64,000 nt of DNA from Macquaria australasica (Eukaryota > Chordata > Actinopteri > Centrarchiformes > Percichthyidae). A program made the position numbers and the translations under genes. The notes beneath the pieces were generated by a model that was not told the DNA's origin, searched no databases, and was given only the letters and a program-made list of their open reading frames with translations. Where the stretch lies: NCBI GenBank assembly GCA_005408345.1, contig SEMN01000159.1:124001-188000 (forward strand), written 5' to 3'. How positions within the stretch are numbered: position 1 is the first letter of the stretch; every line of letters begins with the position of its first letter. Shown here one piece after another: positions 38,701 to 46,817 of this stretch.

Positions 38701-41700
38701 CCCCCCACTGGCCCTAAAATGCACCTGTGTTACTGTAAGACACTTTGGTTTCAAGTAATTGTTGTGTGGTTGAGTCTGCTGCCTCGGAATCCACATTATG
38801 TACCGCAGCTGGCCCGGGACTGAATTCCACCAGGGCTTAATTCGTGACTCATCCTTGCTGGGTTATTGCCTTCTGAATGGAGGACGAAATACACCAGACT
38901 ATCATGGGTGAGTGGCCTGTCTATTCTAATAAAACACTATAAAGCACTCACAACATTGTTTGAGTCGTTTCATACACCAAACAGTCCAAACCACGCTCTA
39001 AAGAAAGGCCCAACTATCATTATCTATCATGATCTGTGTGTGTTTTGAAACCACTGTGAGTCGTGACGCCTGACACCAGTGTTAAGATATTTTGTGCTAA
39101 TACTGAATAGTTTTAAAGCAGCATTAATCTTGGATTTTGTTTTTGGCCACTTGGGGGCAGAACTCCACAACAAGCTGAAAATCACACATGGTTTATGTAT
39201 TGTGTCCCTTCTAAAGTTATTATGGCTAATGTGTTAGCCAAATTAAATTGACTGTTTACACATTCAGCAGACACAGAGAAACATTTATTTGGAGTCATGT
39301 TTCTGGCCTCCTGAAAAATGTAAGTCCAATATTCACTCTCCTTTTAGTTTTGTTTTAGTATCCACCAACTCCCAAGGGAAATATCTGGACTTTTTTCTCT
39401 GCTAAATGCTCCACTATGTTCACCAGCTAGTAGCTACCTTGGTCTGCCTGCTGTTTGATGCTGGCCAGGTAGTGTACAATCATTTTATTAGAGATGTTTT
39501 GTTGAAAACTGCTTCCTGCTGCTGCTTGAAATTAATTAAGAATGGTGAGACTGAACCAAAACAGAAGCTGCAGGTCAGAAAACCAAAACACTGAGCTGAA
39601 GGTGGTAAAGCCCCTTGTAGCGCTGAGGGGAACTGCAGAGTTGAGTGATAATTCTCAGTGAGTTCATCACTACGAGCGTTACCTTTCACATTACACACAG
39701 GCATTTGACCCATTAGTTATATGAAAATATTCATTAGTGCAGCTTTAAATTTCATGACCAAATATTGTAAACATTCAGCATTTCCTGTAGCTAAAATTTT
39801 TCATTAAATCCTATGATACATTTGGTGTTCCCCAAGGATCAATTCTTGGGCCACTGCTGTTATAAATTAACATTTAACAATTTATTTTTGACTCAAGGTC
39901 AACCGCATCTCACAGTCTTCCTCAGTGGATGAAGTTTGCTCAGTTGTCATGCAGATGGCTCAATTGTCATCATGTGACCTATAGTATGCAACTTTGATCA
40001 CATGATAACATGTGGTTGTATATGGGGGGTAACCCCTCTCTGCTCAAAGATGGTCTCTGGTGTCAGATGCGAATGGCCTTCTTGATCGGTCGATGCTGTG
40101 ACTCGTTTTGGTCTTCACAGACAGCTGATGTTGTCTGTTTCCAGTGTTCATTCAATCTCTTGTCCAGGGTCATTTCATCAATGTAGTCTCTGTGGCAACT
40201 GAGCAAACTCAATCCACTGAAGAAGACTGTGAGTCACAGGTGAACGCTATGGAAAACAGCTGGTAAGCGAATCTTGACTTATGATTTTTTAAGTCAAGAA
40301 TTAACTTTCAAATTCTGGCAAATGTCTCTCATCAAATGTTTGAAACATTATATGCAGATGATGGTATGTTTTATTGCAGACAGCCATTCTGCAGCTGTGT
40401 AAAGAAGCTAAAGCCAGTATGTACTTGGCCCTCACCTCTCTGGTGAAGAGCATGGCAGTGTCGTAGTGCTCTGGATGCCTCTGGCTTGGTGGGTTGAAGA
40501 GCTGCTGCCAGGAGCAGAAGTTCCTCAGAGCCACACCTCCGTTGCTGGAGACCTCCGGGCCGACCTCCTCGTCCTCCACCACCAACAGCTTAACCAACAC
40601 CATGTTTACTGAGTTCTTTATGCTGGGGTGCTTGTAAAGCTGGGCGGCCATCGACATCAGGGTCAGAATGTAGTGCTGTGGAGGAGGAGAGACAGGACAC
40701 GACATTTAAAAACTTTAACTTCCATTAACATGCACTACCTTGTTTGAGACATTTAAAAAGCTTGGACAACATAAAGACACAGTGGAGGTGGGTATAAGAG
40801 AGCAGGGTTAAAGCCAAATGGGTGAAGGTCACACCGTGAAGGTGCCCATTTCTGCATGACATTTTGCTTGTGTTTCTGCCTGCACAGACTAGAGCCTAAC
40901 CAATATTGGATTTTTGTGGATGATAGTGATATTTGAGAGCTACAAAACCTGATAACACTTTATCAAGTGATATTACGTTTTTAACAAACCCGCATAACAT
41001 AAACAAACATTTTTTAAAAATTGGTTATCAAAGAACAGTGTCCAAGATATGTACTGAGCTGGACATTCTGTGCTTTAAAATACATTGTCATTGCTCTCTG
41101 CTGGACAATCTATGCAATGGCCACACACATAACAATCTTTCTAAATTATTGCAAACATATCTTTTGCCTTTTTGGTACTGCAATTTCTTGTTACTTATTG
41201 GCTGATGCAACATATCTGTGATCAGCTAAAATCAGCTGATATGCTTAATTTGACTCTAGCACACACCACCTCTTATCACAAATGCAAGCACAAAGAGACG
41301 TCTTTAGAATCACAAAACAACAACCTTAATGTATGTGAAGTTATTTTTCACTTTGATGATTGTCACTATGTGACAGCAAAAAATTTATAACAACTAATTA
41401 AACAAAAATAAAGGTAACAAGGTTTAATAAAAACACATTTTACTGTACTACAAATGACTATTCTACTATAGTTGTAGCCAAAGAGCACAGATAAAAGTGG
41501 ACTCCCAAAATAACATTGTGTGTAATTTCTGTGTCTCCTGAAATGGAAATGGAACACAATAAATGACATAATTGGCCCTTAAAAGCATCGTATCCTGTAT
41601 AATAATATTTTAGGTTGCTGCAAATTCATATCTGTGTTGCTATCTAGTGTTTGGGCCTTGCAGGAGAGGAACACTTCTACAAGAAGTTGGCCTGGAGTCT

Positions 41701-43802
41701 CCTCCCGGCCCAATAAACTGTCTGCTGCCTTTAAAGGGGATGAGAGGAGCAGATGTGATTGGTCATTATGGAAGTCTGGCACCCCCTTTATTTCTCCCGC
41801 TAATAATGTACAGTATTGGTACACTTCACCAGGATTGCACATGAGCTTTAAAACTGCAAAAATCTGCTGGACATAATCGTGTATTTGCACCTTAAGCTTA
41901 CAACTAGTTTCAGGACAATCGAAGCATTATTTTACACCCCATTATTAAACTGTTACGAGCTGCTTCCAGATAGTTTTTGTTCACTATCCATAATTGTGTC
42001 ATGGTAGGTAGGGATGGGCGGGGTTTTCCACAGCGCTGTCATGGTGTTGTGTTTTAGTGGAGAGCTGGTAAATCACTATGAATACGGGGAATTGTTCCAG
42101 GATGTGTATTGTAAAGTCTTCCATCAGCCTCGCTGAAATCACTTTTTCTAGGGTGGGATGAGGTTTTTCCACATGTGCTGTACACACACCCACAGAGCCA
42201 CATGTTAAATTTTGCCTGGGACCTCCAAATCACTAAAACTGCCCCTGCTCATAGAAAACCAGGGCAATATAGATGCAATTAAAAATAATAAGAAATAATC
42301 TAATTTGTAATGAAAAGCCAATATAAACCCAGTTTATCAGTCTAACATTTGTTCACTTGACCCTGGAGCCTGATTGCCTTTACTTACTTAACTTACTTAC
42401 TGTGGGACAAGGCAGAGTGTTTGGCAGCTGGGGAGCTTGTTAAGTACAAACAGACTCAAATTTGGCTGGTCCAGATTGTGGCAGAATCTCGGATTGTCCT
42501 ACTTTTGTTTAAATAAGTCTTTAGTTTAGCTCCAGGTTGAAACAGGACTGATAAGGAGGATGATTTCTGCAGTTTTTTCATTTAATATCACAATCCTTCA
42601 AATTTTGCTCAATTTAAATATTGGATGATTTATATGATGTACAGCAGGAGTATAATTCTGAGTAAAGACAATAGAATATATATTGTAAGCCTTGAGAATC
42701 TTCCCTGGATGATGCTGAGGCTCTGCTGCCAAATCGTGACCAAGTCCTGAGGAATGTGGTCCAGCATTGCTTGCATTTCTGTTGCCTGACCTTATTCTCA
42801 GCCTGTGGAAAACAGGGAGCCCACCGTTTTCCTCCCAAGCTCCCTCATTGCCAACACGTTTTATGATGCAGCACAGATATTTCTAGGCTATGAAATCTTG
42901 CAAACAGGATGGCGAAATAAAGGAAAAAAAGATTACGTCTTCTGCAGTTTGTTTATGGGACAGTCTAATCTGCTAAATTAAACTAAGGTTTGTTTAGGTT
43001 CCTATCAACAGTGTGCGCAGGAAAGAATGAGTTCATCGTGTCTGACCTTTATTTCATCTCCATAGAAGTGGGTCATTGTTGAGTCTGCTACCACCAGGGT
43101 CTCTATGAACCGTGGCGCGGAAACAAAGCGTCTCCGACGAGGTTCCCTCCGTGCGTCACTGTCGCCGTGCGTAAAACTTTCCCCGTTGTGCTTCTCCGCT
43201 CGGCTCCCCGCCGCCGCGTGATCAAACAGGAGGGGAACACCGTGGCTTTTGGTGAATGTCCTCCTCTTGATGACATGCAGCTGCTCTGCAGAGTCTGGTC
43301 CCAGGCCGCCGCGAAGTTTGGGCTCAATTAAATACTCATTCCCCTCTGTTATGAAGGAGCCAAAGATACCGGAGCACAAACTGACAGATACAACCGAGTT
43401 CTGGTCGTGATCTACGTTCCCCGAGTAAAAGCAGCTCCTAAGCTGTCCTTCACTCTCCTCTGTCTGGTTCATAAAATTCTGGAGATCCGCGACAGGTTGG
43501 GCACCTGAAGCGCTGCGCAAAGAGACAACATCTCTGGCTTTGATGCGATGTATGGTGAAGGTAGGCGCGATAAAGCTGGTGTCTGGAATAAGATTAAGAG
43601 TCAAGTCCTTGCCAAATGCACTGAGGATAAATCTCGGCGGTTCCTCGCTTCGTTTCCAAAAGCGACCGCTGATTCTTCCATTTATCCGAACAGGTACAAT
43701 ATCCTCTGATTCAAATGGAGTGGAAAGTGCCGCGTTCATTACGCACAGGAGTAAAAAGATCGAACACACAGTGAAACACATCTTCTGCAATGGAAATTGC
43801 AC
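27846..43802 (-). CDS. adamts8: adamts8: secreted ADAMTS metalloprotease (9 coding exons, 956 aa)
   Basis: Coding exons on the minus strand: 43802-43047, 40675-40436, 35621-35489, 35308-35141, 34290-33998, 31579-31393, 30582-30410, 29635-29460 and 28590-27846 (2871 nt; all GT-AG, phases close). In order: signal peptide (1 to about 27), prodomain ending at a furin site RRRR (222-225), reprolysin catalytic domain with zinc motif H374-E375-L-G-H378...H384-D, disintegrin-like domain, central thrombospondin repeat (about 532-590), Cys-rich domain, spacer, and two C-terminal thrombospondin repeats (about 845-899, 900-956). Sequence along its length (KYAGVSPRDRCKLFCRARG, KVKYTFF, WVLGEWSECS) matches vertebrate ADAMTS8, a secreted extracellular-matrix protease. 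Oddities: no cysteine-switch Cys is apparent before the furin site, and the last thrombospondin repeat is absent from the human protein as I recall it (889 aa). It is divergent from, and paralogous to, the neighbouring adamts15. Confidence 0.95.
28650..28876. repeat. Short GCTTAGCTTAGC fold-back relative, adamts8 intron 8
   Basis: It contains ATAGTTCAAC, GATTAGCTTAGCTTAGCATAA, an inverted AGGTGATTAGC / GGATAATCACCT pair and GGTATTGATCTTCTCATTTAACTC, all diagnostic of the element at 16556-17041. It appears to be an internally deleted copy. Confidence 0.7.
29460..29635 (-). CDS. adamts8: adamts8 exon 8 (Cys-rich domain)
   Basis: Acceptor TGTCCCTGCAG ends at 29636 and donor GCAAC|GTAAGT begins at 29459; 176 nt, phase 0 in and 2 out. 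It encodes VIDGTTCGPDTTSVCVQGQC, then KCGVCGGSGLTC, the conserved Cys-rich module of the family. The matching adamts15 exon is also 176 nt. Confidence 0.96.
29790..29982. mobile_element. Small fold-back element, adamts8 intron 7
   Basis: The left arm (GAAGGTCCGCTTATTAGC, TTTTTCTGGAGCTTTCAACC, CATCTCACAGTTTTCATCAG) is the near reverse complement of the right arm (CTGATGAAGACTATGAGATG, CTGAAAGTCCTGGAAAAAGC, AAGTGGACCTTGAG). Arms are about 75 bp with a ~45 bp loop. A longer relative is at 39885-40305 and fragments are near 32390-32640. Confidence 0.8.
30410..30582 (-). CDS. adamts8: adamts8 exon 7 (Cys-rich domain)
   Basis: Acceptor TTTACCTTTAG ends at 30583 and donor TCCAAG|GTACAG begins at 30409; 173 nt. 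It encodes KSFREEQCEKYNSPNY, NMKQWIPKYAGVSPRDRC and KLFCRARGSSEFKVFESK, a near-diagnostic ADAMTS8 segment. Confidence 0.96.
31393..31579 (-). CDS. adamts8: adamts8 exon 6 (central thrombospondin repeat)
   Basis: Acceptor TTTTACCGCAG ends at 31580 and donor CGAAG|GTGAGA begins at 31392; 187 nt, phase 0 in and 1 out. It encodes VVVDGGWSIWGPWQQCSRTC through GGKYCEGQRVQYQSCNTQPC: a TSP1 repeat with the WSxWGPW and CSRTCGGG motifs and six Cys. Confidence 0.96.
31861..31945. repeat. (GT)n microsatellite, adamts8 intron 5
   Basis: About 40 GT dinucleotides with one CT interruption; likely to be length-polymorphic. Confidence 0.95.
33040..33668 (+). mobile_element. MITE family A (GGCAACTTGGGGGCAGAA), copy 1, adamts8 intron 5
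   Basis: It shares, in order, ACTTGGGGGCAGAA, ACATCCAGCAGA, TTCACTCTCCTTCTAG, GCTAAATGCTCCACTATGTT, GGACAGGTAGTGTACAATG, CAAAACAATG and GGGGAACTGC with copies at 39113-39748 and 53849-54460, and in reverse at 51985-52500. It carries a T24-type tract at 33068-33091. No coding frame. Confidence 0.8.
33998..34290 (-). CDS. adamts8: adamts8 exon 5 (disintegrin-like domain)
   Basis: Acceptor TAACCACAG ends at 34291 and donor CCGCTG|GTAAGA begins at 33997; 293 nt. It encodes GDCLLDVPESTMLLPRELPG, QQCQQIFGEEFVHCPN and NGSLPWADGTPC, the ADAMTS disintegrin-like module after the protease domain. Confidence 0.96.
35141..35308 (-). CDS. adamts8: adamts8 exon 4 (zinc-binding site, C-terminal half)
   Basis: Acceptor CCCACTGCAG ends at 35309 and donor GACATG|GTAGGA begins at 35140; 168 nt, phase 1 in and out. 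It completes the zinc motif (GHVLSMPHDDS) and supplies the Met-turn region (HYLMAPLF). Confidence 0.96.
35489..35621 (-). CDS. adamts8: adamts8 exon 3 (zinc-binding site, N-terminal half)
   Basis: Acceptor TTGTGCTGCAG ends at 35622 and donor GAGCTCG|GTTAGC begins at 35488; 133 nt. It encodes DICGQKSCDTLGVADVGTMC through AAHEL; the catalytic HExxH is split by the intron after HEL-G, as in adamts15. A GAT microsatellite lies about 50 bp upstream of the acceptor. Confidence 0.96.
35671..35707. repeat. (ATG)n microsatellite near adamts8 exon 3 acceptor
   Basis: Twelve consecutive ATG units. On the transcribed strand this is a (CAT)n tract about 50 bp upstream of the exon 3 acceptor. Confidence 0.95.
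35845..36965. mobile_element. ~1.1 kb fold-back built of TATGCCACTG-like motifs, adamts8 intron 2
   Basis: The left part repeats GGTATG(T/C)CACTGCTG-like words at least seven times; the right part carries the complementary CAGCAGCATACC / CAGTGTCATACCACT words. One matched pair is long: CTCTTGTTTTAGTGTCATAT...AATTCTTAGTAGTATGCC on the left against ATACCACTCAGAATCGACAT...CTAGAACAAGAG on the right. The centre (about 36240-36590) includes an unrelated AATTAGTTAATTAACTGATT repeat. No coding frame. Confidence 0.7.
36240..36440. repeat. AACGATTA-type dispersed repeat
   Basis: GCTGTAACAATTAGTTAATTA, ACTGTTTTGATAATTG and TTTTAGTCATTTTTTAAGCAAAAA are characteristic of a common fish repeat that also appears at about 14065-14190 and 30868-30960 (GAACTGAAACGATTAGTTGA). 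The family is not identified. Confidence 0.5.
38695..38706 (+). repeat. C12 homopolymer
   Basis: An uninterrupted C run in adamts8 intron 2; its length is probably unreliable in the assembly. Confidence 0.85.
39113..39748 (+). mobile_element. MITE family A, copy 2 (complete), adamts8 intron 2
   Basis: Terminal inverted repeats are visible: TTAAAGCAGCATTAAT at the left end and ATTAGTGCAGCTTTAA at the right end (14 of 16 positions complementary). The body matches the other copies. TTAA at both outer ends is compatible with a piggyBac-type TTAA target duplication, but the superfamily is an inference. Confidence 0.8.
39885..40305. mobile_element. Fold-back element, adamts8 intron 2, long relative of 29790
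   Basis: The left arm (GACTCAAGGTCAACCGCATC, TCACAGTCTTCCTCAGTGGA, TTTGCTCAGTTG) is complementary to the right arm (CAACTGAGCAAACTCAATCC, ACTGAAGAAGACTGTGAGTC, AATCTTGACTTATG). Arms are about 70 bp around a ~250 bp centre. It ends about 130 bp from the exon 2 donor. Confidence 0.75.
40436..40675 (-). CDS. adamts8: adamts8 exon 2 (catalytic domain)
   Basis: Acceptor CTCCTCCACAG ends at 40676 and donor AGAGAG|GTGAGG begins at 40435; 240 nt, phase 0 both sides. It encodes HYILTLMSMAAQLYKHPSI through NFCSWQQLFN and HYDTAMLFTRE. In adamts15 the equivalent sequence is part of exon 1, with no intron at its start. Confidence 0.96.
43047..43802 (-). CDS. adamts8: adamts8 exon 1 (signal peptide, prodomain, start of protease)
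   Basis: The start ATG at 43802-43800 is followed by an alternative at codon 8 (MCFTVCSIFLLLCV); either gives a cleavable hydrophobic leader. The prodomain (FILSAFGKDLTLNL, CFYSGNV) ends at REPRRRR|FVSAPRF. The donor AATAAAG|GTCAGA begins at 43046. The position where other family members carry a CG(V) cysteine switch reads SHGVP, with no Cys between residue 130 and the furin site apart from those of the CFYSG/SLCSG core. Confidence 0.93.
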
Positions 43803-44069
43803 TCAAGAGTGGTAAAAAAATAAAGAATTTATTGCAATGTATGTCCTTTATCTCTGGAAAGTGGCGCGTCTTCTCCAGTCGAAGGATTATCTCCTCAAAT
43901 CAGAGATCTTTTCAAATTAAAAGTGATTTTCCAGTGCTGTAAAGCCAGTCTTGGTCAAAGTATGTCTGGTATTTAATTTCAGTCTGTCTGAGTTGTCGTT
44001 TCTAATTCCCTAACCAAGCTTCGTCTTGTACCACTCACCAGCACCGCTGCAGTCTGGACATATCGCGGG

Positions 44070-44077
44070 TATTTATA
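44070..44077 (-). promoter_or_regulatory. TATA box of adamts8
   Basis: TATAAATA on the minus strand, 268 bp upstream of the adamts8 ATG. A start site about 30 bp downstream (near 44040) would give a ~240 nt 5' UTR. The position and perfect match make this a good candidate. Confidence 0.6.
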
Positions 44078-45600
44078 CTTTCTGCTCTTCCCTGGACATG
44101 AGGGGGTTTATTTTTGATATCCTCCGTTGCTGGAAATTCTCCTCCCACTCGCACTTCATGAGATACTCGCGGATAAAACGGATCCAATGAGAATAGGCCG
44201 ACACTCCCCCCTTCTGAAATAGCTTGACAACCGCGCTCCTATTATTAACCCAGCGTGCTATATGGCAGCGGCAGGACATCTATACTACGCATAGCTGGAA
44301 GCCCGCTACGCGAGTTATTTCGGAGCTGTGTGTGAGTGGCAGGCCCCCGCAGAGCCCGGGACCCCTCCAAGGCCGATGTGCTTTATCCCTGCACAAAAGA
44401 CCACCACTGGACAGAGAAAGGCGCTGTGTGTGCTTGGAACTGACCGCCACCTTTAACACTGAGAAATGTAGTAGAGCTATAGGAAGAATTTAATCGTGTG
44501 TGCACAATATATGTTCTGCAGCGAAACGTTTTTTGAATATTAAGAGTAAACAAACAGTCTTTATCAGGAAAAAAAATCAGGTTTTCCATCAAGTGTTTTT
44601 CACCCAAAGAACCATTTTAATAATTTGAGGTGTATATAATGAAGCCATTCAGCAGTGACTCAAATAAGCCTATATTTTTCATTCAAAATTTTAAAACAAA
44701 GAACCCAGTATGTCCAATTTAAAAATGACATTTAGTACTACTCCAGATTTGAAACATTTTTTGTGTTTATTTCTTTCCAGCACCATAAAGGCCGCTTATA
44801 GAAGCATTTTATTCATGATGCCATAGAGAGCTTTTCTAAAAGGCTTCTGTTGTATTACAAGACTAAACACATGTTCTGCCAGACACCATGTAAATCACTT
44901 TATTAAGGCTCCGTGCCAGGAGAATGCCAGCACGTTGAACAATCCCAAAATAATAATAATAAAAAAAGATCCCGGAGTTGCAGTTTAACACTTTTACCGC
45001 CAGATGGCGCCAGAGTACAACAAACTTGTTCAGGCACTTAGACGCACTGAAGCGCCACTGGACTTCATGTGCAAACAGGTGTCGCTATTTTCAAGCATTT
45101 CACCTTGAATTTGTCTTGAAACTTTTTCTTATGCATAAGAATATGCAGAGAAAAATAAATGTGTTTATTCGAACGCCAGTGGTTACTCCTCTGCTGATTT
45201 TTAGTGTTTGTTTTATTCATTCAACTTATTTAATGTGTTTTTTTTTTCATTTAATGGAAAAAAAGAAATACACAGCAAAGGGAAATGGCATTGAGATTTT
45301 TGGAGAAATATATCACATCGTTTACAGTTTGAAAGTTATGGAGCATGTGCATTAGTTTGAAATGAATGTCTGAATGTCAAAACCTCCACATTAAACCAGT
45401 CTCTGTGAGTTGCCTTTTGTTCCTTGTGTTTTTGCTCCCTATCTGTCCGCTTCGCACTGAGTCTGGGCGGTGGGAGGGGGGTGATGCTCCAGCTCCTGTC
45501 ACACATGCTGTACAGCAACAATAATATTTGGAGAGTTACAAGTGGCTGCGGTCTGCAGCACAAACCGAGACGCATGACCAATGAGCTCGCTCTTGCTCAT
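44078..45600. promoter_or_regulatory. Divergent intergenic region between adamts8 and adamts15
   Basis: About 1.5 kb separates the adamts8 TATA box from the adamts15 promoter elements. It contains a GC box (GGGCGG, 45465-45470) and a CCAAT motif (ACCAAT, 45577-45582) on the adamts15 side. No protein-coding gene is visible in it, and no MITE from the window's families interrupts it, unlike most comparable stretches nearby. Confidence 0.5.
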
Positions 45601-45604
45601 ATAC
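45577..45604 (+). promoter_or_regulatory. Candidate core promoter of adamts15 (CCAAT and weak TATA)
   Basis: ACCAAT at 45577-45582 is followed by CATATACC at 45598-45605, a poor TATA match. A start near 45630 would give a ~215 nt 5' UTR. This is tentative because neither motif is strong. Confidence 0.3.
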
Positions 45605-45699
45605 CCAGATTTCAGTTGATAGTGATCATCGGTGTTTATGCGCGACTTTAAAGCTCAACAGCTCAGAGAAGTTGGTGGCCAGAGTGGAGACGGTGCAAG

Positions 45700-45735
45700 A
45701 TGAGAATGAAGCTGGAAAGCAGTGCTGGTGCTTAG
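45700..45735 (+). promoter_or_regulatory. uORF 1 upstream of adamts15
   Basis: An ATG at 45700 opens an 11-codon frame (MRMKLESSAGA) ending TAG at 45733-45735, within the inferred 5' UTR. A second upstream ATG (45791) overlaps the true start. Both depend on the transcript starting upstream of 45700. Confidence 0.35.
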
Positions 45736-45790
45736 TTTTCTGAGGACGCACAAGCGGCGCTTGTGCCATTGCGCACAACTTCCTTTCCGC

Positions 45791-45862
45791 ATGCAAACGC
45801 ACCGCAGCCGAATTACAGAGTGGACTTTCCTGAGCAGAAGCAGAGATGGCTATACTCATTAG
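45791..45862 (+). promoter_or_regulatory. uORF 2 overlapping the adamts15 start codon
   Basis: The ATG at 45791 opens a 23-codon frame (+1 relative to adamts15) that terminates at TAG 45860-45862, after passing the real ATG at 45846. Such overlapping uORFs usually lower main-frame translation. This is inference from sequence only. Confidence 0.35.
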
Positions 45863-46817
45863 TTCTTTGATTATTTTTACAAAATGCCTACTTTATTTGA
45901 AACTAACATATTGCATGGAGGTGGATTTCTGCACACCCGTTCGTGTGGATCATCAAAAGCATGAAAAACATCTGCACCGGCGCGCGGAGCAGATGAATGA
46001 AAGACAGATTGTTTTTAGACTAAGTGCATTCAAACAGGAATTTTACCTCCACCTCACGCCGGATTCTAGTTTCCTTGCAACGGACAGCTTGCCGCCTGAG
46101 AGCGGCTCCTCAGCATCCCACTCCTCTGCAACCGCTGACCTCAGGGAATGCTTCTACTCCGGTGATGTCAACGCAGACCCGGACTCCTTCGCCGCGCTCA
46201 GTCTGTGTAAAGGTCTCCATGGGGGGTTCTCCTATAACGGCATGGAGTATTTCATCAGCCAGACCAGGACCGAAGACGCTGCAGCCGCGTCTGGATATGG
46301 AAACTCTTTGGACAGGACTCATGTCATCCGCCGCCGGAGACGCGCTGCGCACTCGGGCGGCAACTTCACCAGCAGGTGTGGAGTTACACCTGACACCAAC
46401 TTCAACATCTCCCTGGAGAAGTACAAGCACATGAGTGAGCTGGAGATTGATGGCTTAACTGAAACTGTGTTGAAAACCTTGGGGAGGTCCAAGAGGTTTG
46501 CTTCCATCCCCAGGTTTGTGGAGGTGTTGGTGGTGGCAGATGAGTCTATGGCTAAATTTCACAGGGATGACCTGAAGCATTACCTCCTGACCCTGATGTC
46601 AGTAGCAGCCAGGCTTTACAAGCACCCCAGCATTCTCAACTCCATAAACATAATGGTGGTGGGCTTCATGGTGATAAATGAAGCTGACAAGGGACCTAAG
46701 GTTTCCAGTAATGCAGCCCTGACTCTGCGCAACTTCTGCTCCTGGCAGAAGAAGTTGAATAAACACAGCGACAAGCACCCAGATTACTGGGACACTGCCA
46801 TACTGTTCACCAAACAG
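45846..46817 (+). CDS. adamts15: adamts15 exon 1 (signal, prodomain, start of protease)
   Basis: 972 nt, ending phase 0 at donor AAACAG|GTAAGC. It covers the region that adamts8 splits into exons 1 and 2. A polybasic RRRRR (162-166) precedes the cysteine-switch region and RSKR|FASIPRF marks maturation. HYLLTLMSVAARLYKHPSI and YWDTAILFTKQ lie at the 3' end. Confidence 0.96.

Noticed and set aside
46024..46434. 136-codon frame inside adamts15 exon 1 and its 106-codon antisense partner
   Set aside because: Both overlap the well-supported adamts15 frame in other frames; GC-rich exon bias explains them.
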